A stretch of DNA of 6,403 bases from Planctomycetota bacterium. Its GTDB lineage: Bacteria; Planctomycetota; Phycisphaerae; FEN-1346. The notes under the pieces are model-generated. The model ran no database searches and was not told the origin of the DNA. It saw only the letters and a list, made by a program, of their open reading frames with translations. The stretch covers positions 1 through 6,403 of the forward strand of contig JAPLMO010000460.1 of the NCBI GenBank assembly GCA_026386995.1. Direction: 5' to 3'. Shown piece by piece: positions 1-5,512 of this stretch. Within the stretch, counting starts at the first letter, position 1. Each line of letters starts with the position of its first letter. The position numbers and the translations under genes were made by a program.

Positions 1-1953
1 GACCTGCCCATCGACTACGACAGCCTCGCCCAGGCCGGCTCCATCATGGGCTCCGGCGGCATGATCGTCATGGACGCCAACACCTGCATGGTGGACGTTG
101 CCAAGTACTTCATGAGCTTCCTGAAGGACGAATCCTGCGGCAAGTGCTTCACCTGCCGCAAAGGTACCCAGCGGATGTACGAAATCCTCGACGACATCTC
201 CAACGGTCGGGGGACGCTTGAGCACCTCGGACTCCTTGAGGAACTGGCCCGCATCGTTAAGGACACCACGATGTGTGGCCTGGGGCAGACGGCGTCGAAC
301 CCGGTCATGAGCACCCTCCGGTACTTCCGCCACGAGTACGAGCGGCACGTCGTGGACAAGAAGTGCGACGCCTTCGTCTGCCGCAGCCTCGTGGGCGCCT
401 CCTGCCAGGCCGCCTGCCCCCTGGAGACCGAGGCATGGCGCTACGTGGCCCTTATCGAGAAGGGCCGGTACGAGGAGGCCTACCAGGTCATCCGGTCGGC
501 CAACCCGTTCCCGTCGATTTGCGCGCGGGTCTGCGACCGCAAGTGCGAGCAGAAGTGTCAGTTGGGAGTGACAAGCGGCGAGCCCATCGCGGTCCGTGCC
601 TTGAAGCGGTTCGTCACCGACCGCGTGGACCCGGCGGTCTACAAGCCCGCGAAGGCTGCGCGGCGCGGCAAGGGCGCCGCCAGGGTGGCGGTGGTCGGGG
701 CCGGTCCGGCCGGTCTTTCGGCCGCCCATTACCTCTCGCTCCGGGGATACAAGGTGACGCTCTTCGAGGCGGAAGATGATCCGGGCGGCATGCTCGTCAG
801 TTGTATTCCGGCTTACCGCCTGCCCCGCAGCATCCTCAAGAAGGAGATCGCATCCCTCCTCAATGGCAACGTCACGGTCAAGTGCGGAACCGTCCTGGGG
901 CGGGATATCACGATTGACGGTCTCTTCGCGGACGGCTTCAAAGCGGTCTTCCTCGCCCTGGGTGCCCACAAGAGTTGGCGGCTGGACCTGCCGGGCGAAG
1001 CCCTCGAAGGCGCCTACCCCTCCATCGAGTTCCTGAAGGCCTTCAACCTCAGGGGCGAAGAACTGGCCGGCGGCCACGTGGCGATCATCGGCGGCGGCAA
1101 CTCGGCCGTCGATGCCGCACGCGTCGCCATCCGCCAGGAGAACGTCCAGAGCGTCACCCTCCTCTACCGCCGCACCGGCCAGGAGATGCCGGCCTACGCC
1201 GAGGAGGTCGATGCCGCCATCGAGGAGGGAATCCGGCTTGAGACGCTCGTCTCCCCGGTCAAGATCCGCTACATCGAGACGGCCGTAAAGGAAGGCATCA
1301 AGGTTGAAACGATGGTCTCGCCGGTCCGAATCTACTCGCAGAACGGCCGCCTCGTGGGCATCGAGTGCATCCGCAACACGCTCGGAGAGGTTGATACCAG
1401 CGGCCGGCACACGCCGGTCCCCGTGCCGGGGAGCGAGTTCAGCATCTCGCTGAACACGCTGATCGTTGCCATCGGCGAACGCCCCGACAGCGACTGCCTG
1501 ACGGCGATGGGCCTGGTGCTGGACAAGAGCGGCCGGCTCCAGGTCGATCCGCGGACGCTCCGCACCAGCCGCAACGGCGTGTTTGCCGGGGGTGACCTTG
1601 TAACCGGGCCCAACACGGTGGTCGACGCCATCGCTGCCGGCAAGCGGGCGGCCGGTGTCATCGACCGCTTCCTTCGTGGCGATGAACTCGCGGAACCGCC
1701 CCACATCCGGCTGCCGGACGTCTTCGTCGAGGCTGCCGCTGTCAGCGAGGAAGAACGCGAGGACGCCGTCCGGGCGGAGCCCGCCACGATTCCCATTGAA
1801 TCCAGACGCAAGAACTTCGCCGAGGTCGAACGGGGCCTCTCGGTTGAACAGGCCACCCGCGAGGCCCGCCGGTGTCTCCGATGCGACCTCGCCTTCACCC
1901 AGCCCCAGCCCGATGAGGCCCACAGCGCCGCCGCAGGGGGAACCTCAGCATGA
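1..1953 (+). CDS. NuoF/HydB-like C-terminus fused to GltD/NfnB-like FAD/NAD(P)H oxidoreductase (5' partial)
   Basis: The frame is open from base 1 and the ATG at 46 lies inside conserved NuoF sequence, so the true start is upstream. Numbering from the first codon, residues 1-115 are the end of an NADH-dehydrogenase 51-kDa-type subunit: GSGGMIVMD, then the [4Fe-4S] motif C46-x2-C49-x2-C52 with C92 in TMCGLGQ. The FMN/NADH-binding part lies outside the window. An H-x5-C-x4-C stretch (HVVDKKCDAFVC, 116-127) resembles the HydB linker. From about 130 a GltD/NfnB module begins: cysteines 135, 139, 174, 178, 182 and 186 for iron-sulfur clusters, FAD motif GAGPAG (233-238), NAD(P)H motif GGGNSAVDAAR (364-374), and the C-terminal FAD segment GGDLVTGPNTVVDA. 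It ends with CLRC (625-628). Likely cytoplasmic, passing electrons between NAD(H), NAD(P)H and the ferredoxin subunit encoded next. Oddity: residues 402-445 contain a tandem 22-residue duplication. The domain combination recalls soluble bifurcating transhydrogenases (StnABC/Bfu type); function is inferred. Confidence 0.9.
   Translation, partial: DLPIDYDSLAQAGSIMGSGGMIVMDANTCMVDVAKYFMSFLKDESCGKCFTCRKGTQRMYEILDDISNGRGTLEHLGLLEELARIVKDTTMCGLGQTASNPVMSTLRYFRHEYERHVVDKKCDAFVCRSLVGASCQAACPLETEAWRYVALIEKGRYEEAYQVIRSANPFPSICARVCDRKCEQKCQLGVTSGEPIAVRALKRFVTDRVDPAVYKPAKAARRGKGAARVAVVGAGPAGLSAAHYLSLRGYKVTLFEAEDDPGGMLVSCIPAYRLPRSILKKEIASLLNGNVTVKCGTVLGRDITIDGLFADGFKAVFLALGAHKSWRLDLPGEALEGAYPSIEFLKAFNLRGEELAGGHVAIIGGGNSAVDAARVAIRQENVQSVTLLYRRTGQEMPAYAEEVDAAIEEGIRLETLVSPVKIRYIETAVKEGIKVETMVSPVRIYSQNGRLVGIECIRNTLGEVDTSGRHTPVPVPGSEFSISLNTLIVAIGERPDSDCLTAMGLVLDKSGRLQVDPRTLRTSRNGVFAGGDLVTGPNTVVDAIAAGKRAAGVIDRFLRGDELAEPPHIRLPDVFVEAAAVSEEEREDAVRAEPATIPIESRRKNFAEVERGLSVEQATREARRCLRCDLAFTQPQPDEAHSAAAGGTSA
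1204..1335 (+). repeat. Tandem 22-residue internal duplication within the GltD-like domain
   Basis: Two adjacent 66-base units, 1204-1269 and 1270-1335, encode EEGIRLETLVSPVKI-type and KEGIKVETMVSPVRI-type segments. By eye 11 of 22 residues are identical and most others are conservative, while about 43 of 66 bases match, so the duplication is old and kept under protein-level selection. GltD/NfnB relatives normally have one such helix-strand unit between the NAD(P)H-binding motif and the GxECxRxxLGE region. Confidence 0.85.
1935..1942 (+). promoter_or_regulatory. Ribosome binding site for the ferredoxin-subunit gene
   Basis: AGGGGGAA lies seven bases before the ATG at 1950, inside the 3' end of the upstream gene. 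With the ATGA overlap it indicates translational coupling and supports this start. Confidence 0.6.
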
Positions 1954-2645
1954 TCACGCTGACCATCAACGGCCTGCCGGTTTCCGTCGAGGAAGGCTCC
2001 ACGCTGCTGGAGGCCGCCCAGTTCATCGGCTTCCCCATCCCGACCCTCTGCCACATGGAAGGCCTGACGCCGTACGGCGCCTGCCGCCTGTGCGTTGTGG
2101 AGATCGGCGAGGGGCCGACGGCGAAACTCGTGACGTCGTGCACTTACCCCGCGGAGTCGGGCCTCAAGGTCCGCACGGCCTCGTCGCGTGTCGTTCGGGC
2201 ACGCAAGATGATCCTGGAACTCCTGCTGGCGTCGTGTCCCCAGTCGAAGACGATCCAGGACCTGGCCTCGGCGCACGACGTGCGACAGCAGCGGTTTCGG
2301 CAGGAGCACGAGACCTGCATTCTGTGCGGCCGGTGCGTCCGGATGTGCCGCGAGCAGATGATGGCCGGCGCCATCGGGTTCCGCCATCGCGGCGAGAAGC
2401 GGAGCATCGGCGCGCCGTTTGACGTCAAGAGCGATGTCTGCCGCCTGTGCGGCGGGTGCATGTACGTGTGCCCGGCGTGCGAACTCCGCTGCACGTTCAC
2501 GGAGCCGGACAAGGCCATCTGCGGCGGGTGCGCCAACCTGAGCCCGCCTTGCCTCGAGAAAGAAGGCTTCGACGACATGCTGTGCTACATGCAGCCCTGT
2601 GTGGCTTGCGAAATTCAAAAAAACCCCATAGTCAGAAAGGATTGA
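1950..2645 (+). CDS. NuoG/HoxU-like iron-sulfur subunit with [2Fe-2S] and two [4Fe-4S] sites
   Basis: A 231-residue soluble electron-transfer subunit. Residues 1-75 are a plant-type [2Fe-2S] ferredoxin domain with ligands C34, C45, C48 and C64, as at the N-terminus of NuoG, HoxU and HydA. Two ferredoxin-type CxxCxxCxxxC motifs follow, C123/126/129/133 and C164/167/170/174, with C177 and C181 close by. Between them and the [2Fe-2S] domain, where NuoG has its His-Cys3 cluster, there is only C96 (ASCPQSKTIQDLA), so that cluster appears absent. The last 40 residues carry six further cysteines (191, 194, 201, 212, 217, 220) that are not part of standard NuoG; they could bind another cluster or zinc. 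The start overlaps the previous stop (ATGA), and the protein most likely wires the NuoF-GltD fusion to the FMN protein downstream. Cytoplasmic: no signal or membrane segment is seen. Confidence 0.92.
   Translation: MITLTINGLPVSVEEGSTLLEAAQFIGFPIPTLCHMEGLTPYGACRLCVVEIGEGPTAKLVTSCTYPAESGLKVRTASSRVVRARKMILELLLASCPQSKTIQDLASAHDVRQQRFRQEHETCILCGRCVRMCREQMMAGAIGFRHRGEKRSIGAPFDVKSDVCRLCGGCMYVCPACELRCTFTEPDKAICGGCANLSPPCLEKEGFDDMLCYMQPCVACEIQKNPIVRKD
2636..2641 (+). promoter_or_regulatory. Ribosome binding site for the GltB-like gene
   Basis: AAAGGA overlaps the last codons of the upstream gene, ten bases before the ATG at 2652. Only six bases separate that stop from this start, so the genes are surely co-transcribed. 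Confidence 0.5.
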
Positions 2646-2651
2646 GTCACC

Positions 2652-4241
2652 ATGTCCGTTACGCTCTCGAGGGTCAATGCATCGGCTGCCACGCTTTCGA
2701 AGAACCGGACCGCGGGTTCGGTCGTGCCCGCCTCGGGCATGTGCGTCACCTGCGTCGACGGCTGCATCGGCATGTGCGAAGTCGGCAAGTCGGCCTACCG
2801 TGGCCACGAGGTCATCTACCCGCAGCCGTTCGGCGTCATCACAGCGGCGGCCGAGAAGACCTACCCCGTGGACTACTCCCACTTCAATATCATGGGCACC
2901 ATCATCGGCGCCCACGGGGTGGAGGCCGACAGCGATAAGGCCATTTTCCCCGCCGTCAACCTCGAAGTTGTCATCGGCCACGACAAGGGCATCAAGTTCC
3001 GCTACCCGTGGATCATCCCCGGCATCGGCTCGACCAACATCGCCAAGAACAACTGGGAAGGCCTGGCCATCGGTTCGGCGCTGGCGGGCACGGGCCTGAC
3101 GATCGGCGAGAACGTCGTCGGCATGGACCCGGAATCGGCCATCAAGAAAGGCCGCGTCGTTGACACGGCCGACCTCAAGCGCCGCGTGAAACTCTACCAG
3201 GACCACCAGCGCGACGGTTATGGCGCTATCGTCGTCCAGGCCAACATCGAGGACACGCGGCTGGGCGTCCAGGAGTACGCCATCGAGAAACTCGGCGTCC
3301 AGTGCGTCGAACTCAAGTGGGGCCAGGGTGCCAAAGACATCGGCGGCGAAGTGAAAATCAAGGACCTCGAGAAGGCCCAGGTCCTCCACGAGCGCGGCTA
3401 CTTGGTGCTGCCGAACCCGACCGACCCGGACGTCGTCCGGGACTTCCAGCGCGGCGCGTTCAAGGAGTTCGAGCGGCACTCGCGCGTCGGCATCGTCACC
3501 GAAGAAGGTTTTGCCAAGCGGGTCGAGGAACTCCGCAACGCCGGCGCCAAGTACGTGTTCCTCAAGACCGGCGCGTACCGTCCGGCCGACTTGGCGAGGG
3601 CCCTCGTGTTCGCCTCCAAGTACGGCATCGACCTGTTGACCGTCGACGGCGCCGGCGGCGGCACCGGCATGAGCCCGTGGCGCATGATGAATGAGTGGGG
3701 CGTTCCCCCGGTCTATCTGCACTCGCTGCTCTATCAGTACGCCACACGCCTGGCCGAGAAGGGGGCCCGGTTGCCCGCCCTGGCTGTCGCGGGTGGGTTC
3801 GCCTTCGAGGACCAGATTTTCAAAGGCCTCGCACTGGGCTCGCCATTCGTGAAACTCATCGGCATGGCCCGCGCGCCCATCGCCGCCGCCATGGTCGGCA
3901 AGACCATCGGCCTCGCGGTTGACAGCGGGGAAATGCCAGTGTACATCGAGCGCTTCGGCAACACGAAGGACGAAATCTTCGTGACCGCCGGCCATCTGCG
4001 CAAGGAACTGGGAGACGAGGCTTTCGAGAAACTCCCGACCGGCGCCCTCGGCCTCTACACGTACTACGAGCGGCTGGCACAAGGCCTTCGCCAACTGATG
4101 GCCGGCAGCCGCAAGTTTGCGGTCGAGTATATCTCCCGGGACGACCTCGCCGCTCTCACCCGCGAGGCGGCAGAGGTCAGTGGGATACAGTACATCACGG
4201 ATATCGACCAAGAGGAGGCCGCACGTATCCTTGACAGTTAG
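2652..4241 (+). CDS. FMN-binding glutamate-synthase-like protein (GltB central domain type) with N-terminal Cys4 motif
   Basis: A 529-residue protein of the FMN-binding glutamate synthase family (TIM-barrel synthase domain). Visible signatures are LKWGQGAKDIGG (221-232), matching the IKxGQGAKPGxGG region, DGAGGGTGMSP (332-342), matching the FMN/2-oxoglutarate loop, and AGGFAFEDQIFKGLALGSPFVKLIG (split at 380-395 and 396-404), the phosphate-binding end of the barrel. It lacks the N-terminal glutaminase domain and the C-terminal GXGXG domain of full GltB. It also lacks the CxxNxCPxG cysteines that hold the [3Fe-4S] cluster: the corresponding segment is RAPIAAAMVGKTIG. Its only clustered cysteines are C31, C34, C38 and C42, a CxxCxxxCxxxC motif that could take an iron-sulfur cluster and receive electrons from the preceding ferredoxin subunit. 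Glutamate formation from 2-oxoglutarate is a reasonable guess, with ammonia or a separate glutaminase; another substrate cannot be excluded. Third gene of the operon. Confidence 0.9.
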   Translation: MSVTLSRVNASAATLSKNRTAGSVVPASGMCVTCVDGCIGMCEVGKSAYRGHEVIYPQPFGVITAAAEKTYPVDYSHFNIMGTIIGAHGVEADSDKAIFPAVNLEVVIGHDKGIKFRYPWIIPGIGSTNIAKNNWEGLAIGSALAGTGLTIGENVVGMDPESAIKKGRVVDTADLKRRVKLYQDHQRDGYGAIVVQANIEDTRLGVQEYAIEKLGVQCVELKWGQGAKDIGGEVKIKDLEKAQVLHERGYLVLPNPTDPDVVRDFQRGAFKEFERHSRVGIVTEEGFAKRVEELRNAGAKYVFLKTGAYRPADLARALVFASKYGIDLLTVDGAGGGTGMSPWRMMNEWGVPPVYLHSLLYQYATRLAEKGARLPALAVAGGFAFEDQIFKGLALGSPFVKLIGMARAPIAAAMVGKTIGLAVDSGEMPVYIERFGNTKDEIFVTAGHLRKELGDEAFEKLPTGALGLYTYYERLAQGLRQLMAGSRKFAVEYISRDDLAALTREAAEVSGIQYITDIDQEEAARILDS

Positions 4242-4375
4242 GACCGGTCCATCCGGGTTCCCGGCGGCTAAAGCCTAGGTTGGCGGGAGACATCGCCTCG
4301 TAACACCGTGGGTAATTTCCTATCAACATTGACGGTTGAGAAGTAACCGAGCTCGACATGCCTAACCGATAGCAT

Positions 4376-4399
4376 TGTGTATCCCGAAAATCACGTCCG
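4376..4399 (+). repeat. Diverged direct repeat, copy 1
   Basis: This copy matches 4511-4534 at 18 of 24 positions, with a shared core TCCCGAAAA and a shared CGTCC five bases from its end. The two copies lie 135 bases apart and flank the 11-bp stem-loop. Confidence 0.4.
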
Positions 4400-4449
4400 C
4401 GTCGAAATGGAGCAGGTGGCGGGCTTTGCTGGCATTGATCTTGGACAAC

Positions 4450-4470
4450 GGGGTAGCGGGCGTGTCCGCG
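4450..4470 (+). repeat. 21-base inverted repeat, left copy
   Basis: The reverse complement of this segment is identical over all 21 bases to 5204-5224; the match stops abruptly on both sides. Chance identity of this length in a 6.4-kb window is very unlikely even with GC-rich composition. The left copy overlaps the left arm of the 11-bp stem-loop by five bases. Confidence 0.85.
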
Positions 4471-4505
4471 AAGCCCAGCGTAACAGCGTGACGAGGGCTT
4501 CGCGG
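4466..4505. repeat. Perfect 11-bp stem-loop
   Basis: CCGCGAAGCCC (4466-4476) and GGGCTTCGCGG (4495-4505) are exact reverse complements separated by 18 bases. There is no T-run on either side, so it is not a classic intrinsic terminator. It may be part of a dispersed palindromic element or a structured RNA. Confidence 0.75.
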
Positions 4506-4510
4506 CTGGG

Positions 4511-4534
4511 TGTGCGTCCCGAAAACTCCGTCCA
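4511..4534 (+). repeat. Diverged direct repeat, copy 2
   Basis: Second copy of the TCCCGAAAA-containing repeat, starting six bases after the right arm of the stem-loop. Confidence 0.4.
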
Positions 4535-4689
4535 GGGTCTGCAGAGTGAGTGACGGGTGTTATCTGCGACAACCAGATGACGGATTCTGGCGCGAAGGCC
4601 GTCCTTTCTGGAATGCCTCAATCGTAGCCGCGAAGAGCGGGGCAGACAAGAGGCGTAGGTGCTTGTAGAATAAGGCGGGCGGAATATTT

Positions 4690-4696
4690 GAGAGGA
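4690..4696 (+). promoter_or_regulatory. Ribosome binding site favouring the GTG start at 4702
   Basis: GAGAGGA sits five bases before the GTG at 4702 and fourteen before the in-frame ATG at 4711. The GTG is therefore the better start on spacing, though both give the same signal peptide core. Confidence 0.5.
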
Positions 4697-4701
4697 CAGC
4701 G

Positions 4702-5280
4702 GTGCGGCCCATGGCCACGAGAGCGAAGGCGCCCGCGACGGCAGTTATGTCCCTGGCGGCCATTGGCGTCATGGGCCTGCTCATCCCGGCCTTGGGGCTT
4801 GAGCCGGCCGGCGCGGAGAAACCGGCCCCGGTTGCGCCCGTCGTCTACGGCCCGCCGCGCGAACTTGCGAAGATTGCCGACCCGGCGATTACCGAGTCGA
4901 GCGGCCTGGCGTGCAGCCGTGTGAACGACGGCGTCTTCTGGACGCACAACGATTCGGGCAACGCGCCGCGCATCTTCGCTTTCAACTCCCAGGGCGAGTC
5001 CGTCGGCACGTTCGAGATCTCAGGGGCCCACGCCGTGGACTGGGAGGACATGGCTTCCTTCAAGCAAGGCAAGAACGGCTTCCTGGTGATCGGCGACGTG
5101 GGCGACAACAACCTCGTCCGGAAGGACTATGCAATCTATCTGGTCCCCGAGCCCGTGCTTCCCCCTAAGGCGAAGGGCCTCCGCGCGACCCTAAAGACCC
5201 TGCCGCGGACACGCCCGCTACCCCAGGGAGATGGCGTGGAGCAGGGCGGACTTGACGTGGCGGCTCCAGTGATTGGGTAG
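4702..5280 (+). CDS. Secreted protein of unknown function, apparently 3'-truncated
   Basis: A 192-residue protein starting with GTG. Residues 1-39 form a signal peptide: basic MATRAKAPA, a hydrophobic core (about 14-33) and a likely cleavage after AGA (37-39), so the product is exported. The mature part shows ESSGLACS (65-72), WTHNDSGN (80-87), DWEDMA (113-118) and IGDVGDN (130-136), then an EP pair at 150-151. I recognise this pattern from uncharacterised, probably beta-propeller-like exported proteins that are normally clearly longer. Family-like sequence fades after LRATLKT (about residue 167), close to where the 21-base repeat begins at 5204. The last 25 residues (RTRPLPQGDG...) are therefore probably not native, and the gene is likely a remnant or has an altered end. 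Function unknown. It is separated by 460 bases from the operon and points toward the minus-strand gene. Confidence 0.65.
   Translation: MRPMATRAKAPATAVMSLAAIGVMGLLIPALGLEPAGAEKPAPVAPVVYGPPRELAKIADPAITESSGLACSRVNDGVFWTHNDSGNAPRIFAFNSQGESVGTFEISGAHAVDWEDMASFKQGKNGFLVIGDVGDNNLVRKDYAIYLVPEPVLPPKAKGLRATLKTLPRTRPLPQGDGVEQGGLDVAAPVIG
5204..5224 (-). repeat. 21-base inverted repeat, right copy
   Basis: Exact reverse complement of 4450-4470, lying inside the 3' end of the secreted-protein gene, where it encodes RTRPLP. The minus-strand frame across the left copy also reads RTRPLP, so the repeat is used in the same phase in both places. Its position coincides with the loss of family resemblance in the protein. 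Confidence 0.85.
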
Positions 5281-5320
5281 AAACAGGTTCGGGCAACCAG
5301 CGTTTTAAGATTACGTATGT

Positions 5321-5348
5321 GCGCGGCGGGTCTCCGTACCCGCCGCGC
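5321..5348. terminator. Perfect 11-bp GC hairpin, possible bidirectional terminator
   Basis: GCGCGGCGGGT (5321-5331), a six-base loop, and ACCCGCCGCGC (5338-5348), 40 bases after the stop of the secreted-protein gene. No T-run follows on either strand, so intrinsic termination is plausible but not certain; position between convergent genes supports the call. Confidence 0.45.
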
Positions 5349-5372
5349 TGACGCCGGAAGCCCCGCTATCAC

Positions 5373-5410
5373 GGCGGGTGCCCGCCCGGGCGGGTAAACT
5401 CCGACCCGCT
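5373..5410. repeat. Cluster of GGCGGGT / ACCCGC palindromes
   Basis: GGCGGG-TG-CCCGCC (5373-5386) overlaps the 14-bp palindrome CCCGCCCGGGCGGG (5381-5394), which overlaps CGGGT/ACCCG arms (5391-5395 and 5404-5408). The same heptamer forms the inner arms of the 5321-5348 hairpin. The elements can pair in several alternative ways. Confidence 0.5.
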
Positions 5411-5499
5411 ACGTAAACACCCAAAGTTAAAATGCTCTAACGTTCCTGGCGTTTTACGGGCCCCTTCGAACTTCACCGTTGCGATCGCGGATCCAGGGC

Positions 5500-5512
5500 C
5501 GCGGCTGCCGCG
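5500..5512 (-). terminator. Short hairpin at the 3' end of the minus-strand gene
   Basis: CGCGGC and GCCGCG arms around a single T, immediately after the minus-strand TAG (5513-5515). The geometry forces a few inner pairs open and there is no T-run, so this is a weak candidate. Confidence 0.25.

Larger units (their letters stand above)
4242..4701. other. Gene-poor 460-base interval with repeat remnants
   Basis: No convincing gene on either strand. Short frames on the minus strand (for example within 4391-4621) are arginine/proline-rich, lack family motifs and lack ribosome binding sites. The stretch has lower GC than its neighbours and carries an 11-bp stem-loop (4466-4505), a diverged direct repeat (4376-4399 and 4511-4534) and one arm of a 21-base inverted match (4450-4470). 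Just after the upstream stop lie the palindrome GGACCGGTCC (4241-4250) and a small CCGGG/CCCGG hairpin (4253-4264), which may contribute weakly to termination. It looks like a degraded dispersed element or a non-coding region; its identity is unknown. Confidence 0.5.
5281..5512. other. Convergent intergenic spacer rich in GC hairpins
   Basis: A 232-base spacer between two genes that end toward each other. No gene is seen. It contains a perfect 11-bp hairpin, a cluster of GGCGGGT/ACCCGCC heptamers and palindromes, and a short hairpin touching the minus-strand stop codon. An AT-richer strip lies at about 5411-5457. Confidence 0.6.

Noticed and set aside
273..779. A 168-codon plus-strand frame inside the first gene
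   Set aside because: Arginine/glycine/proline-rich shadow of the NuoF-GltD frame, with no motif of its own.
1..2645. Part of respiratory complex I (nuo operon)
   Set aside because: The fusion to GltD, the short NuoG-like protein without its molybdopterin-type domain, and the following GltB-like gene point to a soluble enzyme; no membrane subunit genes are present.
1332..4211. A 959-codon open frame on the minus strand
   Set aside because: It runs antisense across all three operon genes, its translation is rich in D, A, R, V and H with no family motif, and the plus-strand genes are clearly real. Long antisense frames are common opposite GC-rich genes.
4241..4264. GGACCGGTCC palindrome and CCGGG/CCCGG hairpin after the operon as an intrinsic terminator
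   Set aside because: Stems are short, loops are too small and no T-run follows; mentioned only as a weak possibility.
4195..4621. Minus-strand frames in the gene-poor interval
   Set aside because: Composition is arginine/proline/serine-rich, no ribosome binding site or recognisable domain, and one frame overlaps the operon's last gene. Treated as non-coding repeat DNA.
4450..5224. Invertible promoter or gene switch between the 21-base inverted copies
   Set aside because: No recombinase gene is in the window, and reading the inverted arrangement by eye gives only another short tail (ending after about 25 codons), not a restored gene. No support beyond the repeats.
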